Below, piece by piece: positions 46,928 to 56,342 of a DNA stretch of 64,000 nt; positions within the stretch are counted from its first letter, which is position 1; the number at the start of each line of letters is the position of its first letter. Origin of the DNA: an uncultured Ectothiorhodospiraceae bacterium (GTDB lineage Bacteria > Pseudomonadota > Gammaproteobacteria > UBA6429 > Thiohalophilaceae); NCBI GenBank assembly GCA_947259575.1, contig CAMYMU010000002.1, forward strand, positions 62,001 through 126,000. The letters run 5' to 3'. The notes beneath the pieces are model-generated. The model was not told where the DNA came from, did no database searches, and saw only the letters and a program-made list of their open reading frames with translations. The position numbers and the translations under genes were made by a program.

Positions 46928-49159
46928 CTATTTCTTAAATGCAGTTGGGTCTGCTAACAACAAAGTTAATTCCTCGATGGGTAAGGCCTGGCTAAAATAG
47001 AATCCTTGTATTTGGTCACAGTTTCGTTCACGCAAAAAGTTCAATTGTTGCTGATTTTCCACACCTTCCGCGATGACTTTGAGTCCTAAGCTATGCGCCA
47101 TAGCAATAATTGCGCTGGATATAGCTGCATCATCAAAGTCGATGTGTACATCACGAATAAATGACCGGTCTATTTTTATTATATCAACTGGGAATCTTTT
47201 CAAATAGCTTAGTGAGGAATATCCAGTACCGAAATCATCAATTGAAATTTGCACGCCCATTTTCTTTAGACGGCCTAAGATTTTTGTGGCCAATTCGGCG
47301 TCTTCCATCAAAATACTTTCGGTAATTTCGAATTCAATAGAGTTTGGATTTACTTGATGTTTATTAAGTAAATTTTCTATTAAATCAGCCAAATCGCCAT
47401 CCTGGAATTGCCGACTTGAGAGATTAATGGCTACACTCATTTGAACAAATCCGGCATCATGCCATTTTTTACATTGGCCAATGGCAGAGTCGATAACCCA
47501 TTCTCCAATAGGCACTATCAAGCCATTTTCTTCCGCGATGGGAATGAAATCGGCAGGTGAGATCCAGTCATCTTTTTCATGCTGCCAGCGCAGTAATGCC
47601 TCAACACCACAGATATTCGAATTTTTACTATCTACTTTAGGTTGAAAGTATATTTCAAGTTGATTGAGCTCAAAAGCCTTTCGTAGTTCGATCTCCATTT
47701 CAAGGTTTTCGAGTGCCTTTGCGTTCATAGAGTCATTGTAAAACCGATATGTATTTCTTCCTGCTTTCTTGGCATCGTACATGGCGGTGTCCGCGTTCTT
47801 TAGCAAGTTGTCAATGTCATCCCCGTCATTCGGGTAAACCGCAATGCCAATACTGGTGTTAATGAAAATTTCCCGTCCTTCAATCATAATCGGTTTTGTC
47901 AATGCATCTTGAATGCGGCGCGCAACCAATGCTGCATCTTCAGCTTGACTGATATCACTAAGCAATACTGTGAATTCATCACCTCCAAGACGGCAAAAGT
48001 CATTGCTACTATTCATTGATTCATTTCGACTAACATAATCGCTGTTTCGCATTTCAGTATTCAAACGTTCTGCGACACCTTTAAGTAAACCGTCACCAAT
48101 ACTATGTCCAAGCGAGTCATTGATTTGTTTAAAGCGATCCAGATCGATATATAACACCGCAATATTTTTACTATAACGCTTAGCCTGGCTCAGCGAATCA
48201 GTGAGCATTTCCATAAAAAACCGGCGATTAGGTAAGTCTGTGAGACTATCGTAGTAAGCCAGGTAACGTATTTGTTGTTCATTATTTTTGCGTTCGGTAA
48301 TGTCTTGTATGATTGCAAAGAATACTGGTGTTTGTTCAGTATGGGAAAGCTGTAAGCGAACCTCAACAGGATAGGTGCTATTATCTTTGCGTTGATGCAC
48401 GGTTTCAAAAATGAGCTGTTTCTGTTGTTTTTTGAATAAGGGTTGCACAAAGTTCAAAAATTCGTCTTCAGAAAAATCTGGTTTGATATCAACCGGTGTC
48501 AGTTTAGATAACTCATCCAATGTGTAGCCTAGATTGTTGCGTGCTCCTTCATTGACTTCAATGAAGTGTAGTGTCTCTGCATCAAAAATATATATTTCAT
48601 TCTGTGAACTATTCAGAATACGACCCAGGCGCGCTTCGCGTTGTTCAACATGTAGTGTACGTTCAGATAGATGATCATTTAGGATATGTAACTGTTCGTT
48701 TTGTTCACGCGTTAAGGCTTCAAGGCGTAGACGTTCAGACTCGGCAAATTTCAACTCGAGGGCATGCTTGATGCTAAGCATGAGATCATTATCGTCCCAG
48801 GGTTTTTTAATGTATTTATAGATATTACCCTGGTTGATGGCTTCGATAGTTGAAGCAATATCAGCATAACCTGTGAGTAAAATGCGCATTGTACTGGGCC
48901 AGCGCTGGGCAACGTGGCTAAGCAGTTTTGCGCCATCCATTTCAGGCATCCGCATATCGGAAATGATTAAATCGACAGGTTGCTTTTCCAGAATATTCAG
49001 TGCTTCTAAACCATTTTCGGCAAACAATAACTGATATCCATTTTTGCGCAGCAAGCGACGCAATGCTGACAATACATTGGCTTCGTCATCGACACATAAA
49101 ATAGTTGCCTGATTGTTTATTTCGGCTTGCTTATTAGGTGTTGCATTCGTGAGTGACAT
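46928..49159 (-). CDS. Response regulator with PAS, GGDEF and EAL domains
   Basis: 743 residues: receiver (Asp68 in ISDMRMPEMDG, KKPW), a coiled linker, PAS (about 178-290), GGDEF (intact at 392-396), EAL (520-522 in GVEALLRWQ, with ITESIL, DDFGTGYSSLSYL and AEGVE further on). So it may make and break c-di-GMP. An RNSD I-site-like motif at 371-374 is separated from GGDEF by about 17 residues rather than five, through an insertion. Its receiver and linker closely resemble those of the REC-HD-GYP protein at 54996. Divergent from the signalling operon, 430 bases apart. Confidence 0.93.
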   Translation of the reverse strand: MSLTNATPNKQAEINNQATILCVDDEANVLSALRRLLRKNGYQLLFAENGLEALNILEKQPVDLIISDMRMPEMDGAKLLSHVAQRWPSTMRILLTGYADIASTIEAINQGNIYKYIKKPWDDNDLMLSIKHALELKFAESERLRLEALTREQNEQLHILNDHLSERTLHVEQREARLGRILNSSQNEIYIFDAETLHFIEVNEGARNNLGYTLDELSKLTPVDIKPDFSEDEFLNFVQPLFKKQQKQLIFETVHQRKDNSTYPVEVRLQLSHTEQTPVFFAIIQDITERKNNEQQIRYLAYYDSLTDLPNRRFFMEMLTDSLSQAKRYSKNIAVLYIDLDRFKQINDSLGHSIGDGLLKGVAERLNTEMRNSDYVSRNESMNSSNDFCRLGGDEFTVLLSDISQAEDAALVARRIQDALTKPIMIEGREIFINTSIGIAVYPNDGDDIDNLLKNADTAMYDAKKAGRNTYRFYNDSMNAKALENLEMEIELRKAFELNQLEIYFQPKVDSKNSNICGVEALLRWQHEKDDWISPADFIPIAEENGLIVPIGEWVIDSAIGQCKKWHDAGFVQMSVAINLSSRQFQDGDLADLIENLLNKHQVNPNSIEFEITESILMEDAELATKILGRLKKMGVQISIDDFGTGYSSLSYLKRFPVDIIKIDRSFIRDVHIDFDDAAISSAIIAMAHSLGLKVIAEGVENQQQLNFLRERNCDQIQGFYFSQALPIEELTLLLADPTAFKK

Positions 49160-49586
49160 ACTCAGATTTATATCCCTTCATGCACAAGGCATTGGCCTGT
49201 CGTTGTTCAACCGTGTGTCACTAAGAATACAAAGTGAAGCTGATTAACTTCCACAATTTCCTACTGCAACATGGAAAGCAGGCCGGTAACCAGAGCCTTG
49301 TATTCAGTTACACCTAATATAACGGACATATTGTGTCGAAACTGAACATTTTAGGCTGAGTGTTGGAATCAAATTTGACCAAATTCTTATATTTAAACAC
49401 CCAATTTTGTTCAACCGGGTACCTCGACTCGTAGCTATGATGACAATTATTCAAGTAACGCTTAGCAAGGCCGATTAACTTAATTAGCACACACTAAGTT
49501 GATGTGCTTTAAATATTTACTAAGTATTTCAATGACATACCCCTTCTAAAAGGTGTGGGCATTACATTTTTCTGGAAAGTGTAACT
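49160..49586. other. 427-base divergent region of the signalling cluster
   Basis: No gene. AT-rich, with an AGCACA/TGTGCT inverted repeat (near 49487-49510) and several TTGAC/TATAT-like fragments none of which spaces as a good promoter. It should carry the divergent promoters for the GGDEF-EAL gene and the REC-PAS gene. Confidence 0.3.
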
Positions 49587-50384
49587 ATGGAAAGAAACCT
49601 ATTACTTGTTGATGACGAGGAGAATATCCTCCGTTCTTTGAAACGGACCTTAAGGCGTGATGGCTACAACATATTTACCGCTGATGGGGGAGCAAAGGGC
49701 CTAGAGGTTCTTGACCAGCAGGATATCGGGGTGATTGTCTCAGATCAGCGTATGCCTGGCATGATCGGTGCTGAATTTCTAAGTAAGGCACGGGAGCAAC
49801 ACCCCACTACAGTACGCATTATGCTCAGTGGTTACACCGAACTCAATTCCGTGACCGACGCGATTAACCAGGGAGCTATCTATAAGTTTCTCACCAAGCC
49901 CTGGGAAGATGATCTGTTGCGCGCCAATATCGAAGAAGCCTTTGAATACTATGAACTTCGCCGAGAAAATGAACGCTTAAACGACAAGCTAATTAACGTC
50001 AATAAGAAGCTTGAAAAACGGGTAGAGGAGCGTACTCGCGAGGCCATGTTGAGTATGCGTAGCTTGCAGGTTGCGCATGATGTGCTTGAGCAATTACCGG
50101 TCGTAGTATTAGGGATTGATGCGGATGGAATTATTGTCGCCGCGAATCAGGAAGCACATCGCCTACTTGACGAGCAAAGCGAAGGGCTACTCGGGAGGCG
50201 TGCACTCGATGCTTTACCACAAGTCGCTCATCCGCTCATTGAAAACGAATCCAAATCCAGAACGGAACCCGTAGAATTAGAATTAGCCGGAAACACCTTG
50301 CAATTACTCAGCAGCCCATTAGGTCGCGGTGACGTGTTTAGAGGCCATGTGCTTGTTAGTAGTTGCGGAAGCAGCAGTAAATAA
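49587..50384 (+). CDS. Receiver-PAS response regulator
   Basis: 265 residues: receiver (acid pocket Asp9/Asp10, phospho-Asp53 in VSDQRMPGM, Lys104 in TKPW), a coiled linker, and a PAS-like domain (about 160-255, VVVLGIDADGIIVAANQEAHRLL). No DNA-binding or enzymatic output. First gene of a six-gene run; 35 bases before the HDOD gene. Confidence 0.87.
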   Translation: MERNLLLVDDEENILRSLKRTLRRDGYNIFTADGGAKGLEVLDQQDIGVIVSDQRMPGMIGAEFLSKAREQHPTTVRIMLSGYTELNSVTDAINQGAIYKFLTKPWEDDLLRANIEEAFEYYELRRENERLNDKLINVNKKLEKRVEERTREAMLSMRSLQVAHDVLEQLPVVVLGIDADGIIVAANQEAHRLLDEQSEGLLGRRALDALPQVAHPLIENESKSRTEPVELELAGNTLQLLSSPLGRGDVFRGHVLVSSCGSSSK

Positions 50385-50419
50385 TTGACCTAAAGTAGTG
50401 CTTTAGGAGAAGCAAAGAG

Positions 50420-51262
50420 ATGGTAACAGCAGAACCAAACAAACTTGACAGAATATTGGAACAGGTACCGACCTTTTCACTTGCTGCACAAGAGGCGTTA
50501 AAGCAGTTTGGTGAACAACAAACGGACATTCAACGTTTAGCTCAGACTCTGGAGACTGAACCGTCACTGGTTGCTCAGGTGCTAAGAGTTGCCAATTCTC
50601 CGTTTTATGGTTTATCGGGCAAAATTAAAAGCATCCGTGAGTCTTGTATGGTACTAGGTCAGCATACCTTGCGAAATCTAATTCTTGCCGCAGCCGTTTC
50701 GGAAGTTTTAGATAAGCTTGATAGCACGCAGGATGATTTTGTTAATAACTGGAATCACTGTGTGCATACCGCCACCATTGCAAGTCAATTAGCCAAGCAA
50801 TTGAAGCAGGATAGTGACTCCAGTTATACCGCTGGTCTATTACATGATATTGGTACGCTAATCGTGAGTGCTCTATTACCAGAAGAAATGGCAAGAATTA
50901 AAGAGAAAATTGCCGAAGGGGTATCTCATCATGATGCGGAGTGTGCGGTTCTAGGATTAGATCATGCGCAGTTAGCTGGGGTCATCGCGAAACAATGGAA
51001 TTTACCTGAAGATATTTCCGAAGCAATCTGTGCGCATCATATACCAAAAGATAATGAGCAGGCCTTAGTAGGTATCATCTACATTGCTGACGTTATATCG
51101 GAATGGATGAGTAAGTCAGAGCATGATGTGCAACAGCTAATTGAATATATTGAACGTGATGTAATGCAACGACTGGGTCTTTCTGTTGAAGCCTTAAGTC
51201 AGTTTATAGAGAAAGTCCCCTCTATTGAGGAGACCTGTGCAAATCAGGCTACAGCAGCTTGA
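50420..51262 (+). CDS. HDOD domain protein
   Basis: 280 residues forming one HDOD domain (ETEPSLVAQVLRVANSPFYGLSGKIKSIRESCMVLGQHTLRNLILAAA, keys LRVANSPFY and GLLHDIGTL). It keeps HDIG in the helical half but lacks the full set of HD ligands, as usual in HDOD. Likely a signalling adaptor in the chain with the neighbouring kinases. AGGAGAAGCAAAGAG gives a good ribosome site. Confidence 0.88.
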   Translation: MVTAEPNKLDRILEQVPTFSLAAQEALKQFGEQQTDIQRLAQTLETEPSLVAQVLRVANSPFYGLSGKIKSIRESCMVLGQHTLRNLILAAAVSEVLDKLDSTQDDFVNNWNHCVHTATIASQLAKQLKQDSDSSYTAGLLHDIGTLIVSALLPEEMARIKEKIAEGVSHHDAECAVLGLDHAQLAGVIAKQWNLPEDISEAICAHHIPKDNEQALVGIIYIADVISEWMSKSEHDVQQLIEYIERDVMQRLGLSVEALSQFIEKVPSIEETCANQATAA

Positions 51263-51297
51263 GAAAGATATTTTGATACACAACATTGGGATAATCG

Positions 51298-52746
51298 ATG
51301 GCTTCTGATTGTAATTTTAGATTAGACAATGCAGCAAATGGCGAGCTGGTAAAATGCCTGGGCTGGATAGTTGAATTATACCGTCTGGGTCAGAAAAATA
51401 CTGCGGATCCGCAAGACTCGGAAATTTTTCAACAAATTCTCGAACACGTGGTATCGGGATTTAATGCGGACTCCGGTAGTTTGGCCTTCCTCACCAATGA
51501 AAATAAAGAACTCGAACTTGTTGCAGGTATTGACCTACCACCCGGCGTCATAGGCAGTACGGTTGCAGTGGGTGAGTGTCGTATGGGGACGGTGATCCAA
51601 TCCAGTAAACCAATGTTAATGAATGGTGATCTATCTCAAAAAAACACCGATAAAAACACGACGGAAAAACAGTCAAGTAACAGACGTGTCAGCTCGGCTA
51701 TGTGCTGGCCAATCATCGGTGAACAATTTGGTGTGGTGGGTGCCTTGAACATTAATCGAGGCAATAGTAGTAATGCCTATACTGAATCGGATTTAGAAGC
51801 AGGTCGAACGCTGATTGAAATGATCAGTGTGGTGTTGGAAAACACCCGTTTACATCGTGATTACAACAGCCAAATCAATGAACTGGAGCAAATGAATGCG
51901 CAAATAAAAGCGGTGAATGAACAGCTTGAAGCAGCACAAAATCAACTACTCCAATCTGAAAAGATGGCTTCAGTCGGGCAACTGGCTGCCGGCGTAGCCC
52001 ATGAGATCAATAATCCGGTAGGTTATATCAATTCCAATGTCGCGACCTTAAAACAATATGCCAGTGATTTATTTGACATGCTGGATGCATACGCGCAGCT
52101 TGAATCGAGTATTGAGAATAAAGACAAGCTTAAAGATGTTGAAGTAATTAAAGAGAAAATCGATCTAAAATATTTGCGTGAGGATATTGTTGAGTTGATT
52201 GGCGAATCACTGGAAGGACTGACTCGCGTTAAACAAATCGTTCAAGACTTGAAAGACTTCTCACACGTCGACGGTGGTGTTTGGGAGTGGGCAGACCTAC
52301 AAAAAGGACTGGATAGCACGCTTAATGTTGCAAGCAATGAGCTCAAGTATAAGGCTGAGGTAGTAAAGAAGTACGGTGGTATCCCGCAAGTTGAGTGCAT
52401 GCCGTCACAACTTAATCAAGTATTTATGAATATACTGGTCAATGCAGCCCATGCGATTGAAACTCGCGGCCAGATAACAATAAGTACTGGTGAACAGGGT
52501 GATGAGGTTTACGTTTCGATACAGGACACTGGCTCGGGTATGTCGGAAGAAATTCAAAAACGTATCTTTGAACCATTTTATACCACTAAAGCCGTAGGTA
52601 CTGGGACCGGTCTGGGGTTATCGCTTTCATACGGTATTGTTGAGAAACACGGTGGCCGGATCGATTTGCATAGCGATCCAGGTAAAGGGACTACCTTCAC
52701 TGTTTGGTTGCCCATTCAGCAAAACGAACATCGGGCGGCAGGATAA
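51298..52746 (+). CDS. Soluble GAF-domain sensor histidine kinase
   Basis: 482 residues, no membrane span. GAF domain about 40-185, coiled coil 195-225, kinase core with phospho-acceptor His235 in AAGVAHEINNPVG, N box NQVFMNILVNAAHA, G1 DTGSGM (410-415) and G2 GTGTGLGLS. Its C-terminal half is nearly the same as that of the next gene, so the pair are paralogues with different sensors. Confidence 0.92.
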   Translation: MASDCNFRLDNAANGELVKCLGWIVELYRLGQKNTADPQDSEIFQQILEHVVSGFNADSGSLAFLTNENKELELVAGIDLPPGVIGSTVAVGECRMGTVIQSSKPMLMNGDLSQKNTDKNTTEKQSSNRRVSSAMCWPIIGEQFGVVGALNINRGNSSNAYTESDLEAGRTLIEMISVVLENTRLHRDYNSQINELEQMNAQIKAVNEQLEAAQNQLLQSEKMASVGQLAAGVAHEINNPVGYINSNVATLKQYASDLFDMLDAYAQLESSIENKDKLKDVEVIKEKIDLKYLREDIVELIGESLEGLTRVKQIVQDLKDFSHVDGGVWEWADLQKGLDSTLNVASNELKYKAEVVKKYGGIPQVECMPSQLNQVFMNILVNAAHAIETRGQITISTGEQGDEVYVSIQDTGSGMSEEIQKRIFEPFYTTKAVGTGTGLGLSLSYGIVEKHGGRIDLHSDPGKGTTFTVWLPIQQNEHRAAG

Positions 52747-52782
52747 TGGTTAATCATATCGAGCGTATTTGGTAAATCTATA

Positions 52783-54966
52783 ATGGATGATAGGACTCAT
52801 AACTCAGAAAATACGAATGTGGGACAGGTTTCTACAGAGAAACGTGATTCCAACGCGCAGGCCTCAGTTAAGCTAAATATCCGCACTATCACTCTAAAGC
52901 AAAAACTTATTCTTGGATTTGGCGGGCTGCTTCTACTGATGGCCATCAATATTGGCTTGGCCATAGTTGAGATGAAGCGTATCGAGAATAATGCCGTCAA
53001 CGTCATTGAGGTTCGACAGCCCATTGTTGTTAATTTGCTTGAGTATTCCGACAAGCTTAACCTGGCGACGACTTATCTAAACAACTACTTACTAACGTCA
53101 GAAGAAGAACATAAGAAGCAATATACTTTATTAGAGTCTAAGTTGATCTCGGAGTTTAGTACGATAAGTCGAATGATTGAGTTAAACGGTGTGAAGACCG
53201 ATAAAGAAAAATTAGCAGAATTAGAAGCACTAATCCCGCAGTTTAGGCAGTTGGGAGAGAAGGTAATACGAATTAGTGAAGATAATATACAGAATTACCC
53301 TGGCATGGAAAAAGCAGCAGAATTGCTCAATCCCTTAGCGCTGGAATACCTAAGTCAGGTCAACAATTTGTTGCGTGAAGAAATTCAAGTCCCTTCAGTG
53401 CAACACCATGAAGACATTATAGTGATACTAAATGATATACGTTATAGCTGGGTTCAGATGATGAATAGTATTCGGACCTATTTCACGGCGCGCGGTGACA
53501 TTGATCTTTATAACTTTACTATTCAAAGTGAAGCAAATCAGTTAGCTTTACAGAGACTGGTCGATTTGAATGTCGATATAGGTTTTGATGGCATAGCAGA
53601 TCTGCAGGATTTGACTAAACGGTATCAAGCTAATGTACCCATTGTAATGGAAATTTATGAAAAGGATGTGTGGCGCCGTGATGTTGTACTAATGAGAACA
53701 GAAATACGTCCTCTAGTAGACAAGTTGCGTAATATTTTAACTAAGATGTCGTCCACCCAGTTGGCAGATTCAAAAAAAGATGGTATGGCACTTACTGAAA
53801 GCCTTTCCCAGATACGGTCTTTATCAGCCCTTATTTTCATTATATCAGCGATCATGGGTATCACATTAGCTATTGTGATCACGCGGGATATTATTCCACC
53901 GATTAATCGTTTAATGAAGGCAGCACAACAAGTTGCTGAAGGTGATCTGCAGACGGAAGTGAATCAGATTTCGCGTGATGAAATTGGTAAACTCACGTCA
54001 TCATTTAATACCATGGTGTTGCACTTGCGTGATGCAAGCAAAGACAAGCAGCGTTACCTAAAAGAATTGGAAAAGTGGAATCACGAACTTGAAGATCGCG
54101 TGAACGTAAAAGTTAATGAATTACAATCAACCCAAAATCAATTGTTACAGTCAGAAAAACTAGCCTCGATTGGTCAGTTAGCTGCAGGTGTCGCCCATGA
54201 AATCAATAATCCGGTGGGGTATGTCAATTCGAATATAGGTACATTAAAAAAATATATCGACGATATATTTCGTGTTTTGGATAAGTATAGTGAGCTGGAA
54301 GATAATATCAAAGACAATGAGTTTTTAGCGCCAGTCAATGAGATCAAACGTGAAGTTGAACTGGGCTATCTACGGGATGACATCGTTGACCTGGTCGGGG
54401 AATCACAAGAAGGTTTGATCAGGGTTAAACAGATTGTACAGGACCTGAAGGATTTCTCTCATGTCGATGAGGCGGAATGGCAGTGGGTAGACCTGCATGC
54501 AGGTATCGATAGTACCTTAAATGTGGCCCATAACGAGATCAAATATAAAGCTGAGGTTGTCAAAGATTATGGCGATATCCCTCAGGTAGAATGCATGCCT
54601 TCACAGTTGAATCAGGTGTTTATGAATCTGTTTGTTAATGCCGCCCATGCAATAGAAGAAATGGGTTCTATCACGGTGAAAACGGGTACTAAAGATGATG
54701 AGGTCTTTGTTGCAGTAACGGACACCGGCAAAGGAATGGACGAAGAAACACGTAAGCGCATCTTTGAACCTTTCTTTACCACTAAACCAGTCGGTACAGG
54801 TACGGGTCTAGGTTTGTCACTCTCATTTGGCATAATTGAAAAGCATCACGGACGTATCGAGTTAGAGAGTGAAGTCGGTAAAGGCGCAACCTTTACGATA
54901 TGGTTGCCAATCAAGCAGCCTGAGTCTGATGAAGATAAGAATTCACCCAAAAGTGATGCGGCATAG
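52783..54966 (+). CDS. Membrane HAMP-domain sensor histidine kinase
   Basis: 727 residues: helix about 42-63, a large periplasmic sensor (about 64-345), helix about 347-367, HAMP (about 368-420), coiled coil, and a kinase core with His472 (AAGVAHEINNPVG), N box and G boxes. The kinase half closely repeats that of the GAF kinase just upstream. Sensor input unknown. Starts 36 bases after that gene. Confidence 0.92.
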   Translation: MDDRTHNSENTNVGQVSTEKRDSNAQASVKLNIRTITLKQKLILGFGGLLLLMAINIGLAIVEMKRIENNAVNVIEVRQPIVVNLLEYSDKLNLATTYLNNYLLTSEEEHKKQYTLLESKLISEFSTISRMIELNGVKTDKEKLAELEALIPQFRQLGEKVIRISEDNIQNYPGMEKAAELLNPLALEYLSQVNNLLREEIQVPSVQHHEDIIVILNDIRYSWVQMMNSIRTYFTARGDIDLYNFTIQSEANQLALQRLVDLNVDIGFDGIADLQDLTKRYQANVPIVMEIYEKDVWRRDVVLMRTEIRPLVDKLRNILTKMSSTQLADSKKDGMALTESLSQIRSLSALIFIISAIMGITLAIVITRDIIPPINRLMKAAQQVAEGDLQTEVNQISRDEIGKLTSSFNTMVLHLRDASKDKQRYLKELEKWNHELEDRVNVKVNELQSTQNQLLQSEKLASIGQLAAGVAHEINNPVGYVNSNIGTLKKYIDDIFRVLDKYSELEDNIKDNEFLAPVNEIKREVELGYLRDDIVDLVGESQEGLIRVKQIVQDLKDFSHVDEAEWQWVDLHAGIDSTLNVAHNEIKYKAEVVKDYGDIPQVECMPSQLNQVFMNLFVNAAHAIEEMGSITVKTGTKDDEVFVAVTDTGKGMDEETRKRIFEPFFTTKPVGTGTGLGLSLSFGIIEKHHGRIELESEVGKGATFTIWLPIKQPESDEDKNSPKSDAA

Positions 54967-54995
54967 ATAGAGTGATTAATGAGGTCAATTGAATA

Positions 54996-56342
54996 ATGTC
55001 ACAGGGAAACGAAAATTTAGCAACAGAGCCAGAAAACAAGACTACTGCAACTGTGTTATGCGTGGATGATGAACAAAATATTTTATCAGCTCTGCGCCGA
55101 CTACTAAGGCCGGAAGGCTATAAATTGGTGTTTGCCAATAATGGCCAAGAAGGGCTTGAGGCCATGGAGAAAGAACCAGTTGACCTAATTATCTCGGATA
55201 TGCGTATGCCGGTGATGGATGGCGCTAGGTTTCTCACCGAGATATCACAACGTTGGCCAGATACGGTACGTATTTTGTTAACGGGTTATTCAGATATATC
55301 TTCAACCATCGAGGCGATTAACAAAGGTAATATTTACAAATATATAAGTAAGCCTTGGGAAGATAACGATATAAAGCTGACGCTTCGTCGTGCCCTGGAA
55401 CAAAAAAATCTTGAAGCAGAACGAAAGCGGCTGGAAAATTTAACTAACAAACAGAATGAAGAATTAAAAGATCTAAATACAAACCTTGAGCTTAAGGTTA
55501 AGCAACGTACGGGTGAGATTGAACAAACACTCGATATGTATGAAGAGGCAAATGAAGAACTCAAGCGGAGTTATGCTACCACCATCGATGTTTTCTCCAA
55601 TTTAGTTTCTATGCGTGGTGGTCGTGAGGCTGAAGAATTGAGACAAATAGCCGAAATAGCGAAAGTAATTGCGAAAGAAATAGGGATGTCGGATCTTCAT
55701 ACTGAAGATATTTACCATGCAGCGCTATTACGAGATATTGGCAAGATTGGGCTTTCTGATGAGTTATTGCGGAATCCCTTAACAAGTTTAAAGAAAAGTG
55801 ACCAAGAGAAAGTAATCAAACATCCTATTATTGGTCAAGGAATTTTAATGGCGCTGGAACCTTTGCAGGAGGTCGCAAAACTTATTCGTTGTCAACATGA
55901 ACGATTAGATGGTAAAGGTTATCCTGATGGGCTTGAAGGTAAAGATATCCCACAAGGCGCAATGATATTATCGTTGTTGAATGATTTTTACGGATTACAA
56001 CATGGAATTCTCACCGAGAAGAAATTCAGCGAAAGCGAAGCGCGCGACTTTATTGCAAAAAATAAAACAATACGCTATGACCCTAAGGTGGTTGATGCCT
56101 TCCTTAAGGTCGTCAAATATAAGATTGAAAAGTCTGAAGACGAGAATAGCAGAGTAGTACGTTCAAACGGGCTAGAAGAAAATATGATCCTAGCACAGAA
56201 TCTGTACTCGAGTGATGGTGTTTTATTATTGTCTAAAGGGAATGTCATAACGGAAGGTGTTATAGATCGCATTGATAATTTTGAAAAATCAGCAGATGAA
56301 GATCTCGACATCCATATTTTCAAGGACAAGGGTGATAGCTAA
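54996..56342 (+). CDS. Response regulator with degenerate HD-GYP domain
   Basis: 448 residues: receiver (Asp68, Lys119 in SKPW), coiled linker, then an HD-GYP-like domain. The GYP part is intact (HERLDGKGYPDG, 301-312) and LND keeps Asp330, but the HD pair is Arg246-Asp247 (LLRDIGKIG) and the earlier metal histidine is also absent, so c-di-GMP hydrolysis is doubtful. A C-terminal cap (NGLEENMILAQNLYSSDGVLLLSKG) is of the type seen after HD-GYP. Its stop overlaps the next start. Confidence 0.9.
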   Translation: MSQGNENLATEPENKTTATVLCVDDEQNILSALRRLLRPEGYKLVFANNGQEGLEAMEKEPVDLIISDMRMPVMDGARFLTEISQRWPDTVRILLTGYSDISSTIEAINKGNIYKYISKPWEDNDIKLTLRRALEQKNLEAERKRLENLTNKQNEELKDLNTNLELKVKQRTGEIEQTLDMYEEANEELKRSYATTIDVFSNLVSMRGGREAEELRQIAEIAKVIAKEIGMSDLHTEDIYHAALLRDIGKIGLSDELLRNPLTSLKKSDQEKVIKHPIIGQGILMALEPLQEVAKLIRCQHERLDGKGYPDGLEGKDIPQGAMILSLLNDFYGLQHGILTEKKFSESEARDFIAKNKTIRYDPKVVDAFLKVVKYKIEKSEDENSRVVRSNGLEENMILAQNLYSSDGVLLLSKGNVITEGVIDRIDNFEKSADEDLDIHIFKDKGDS

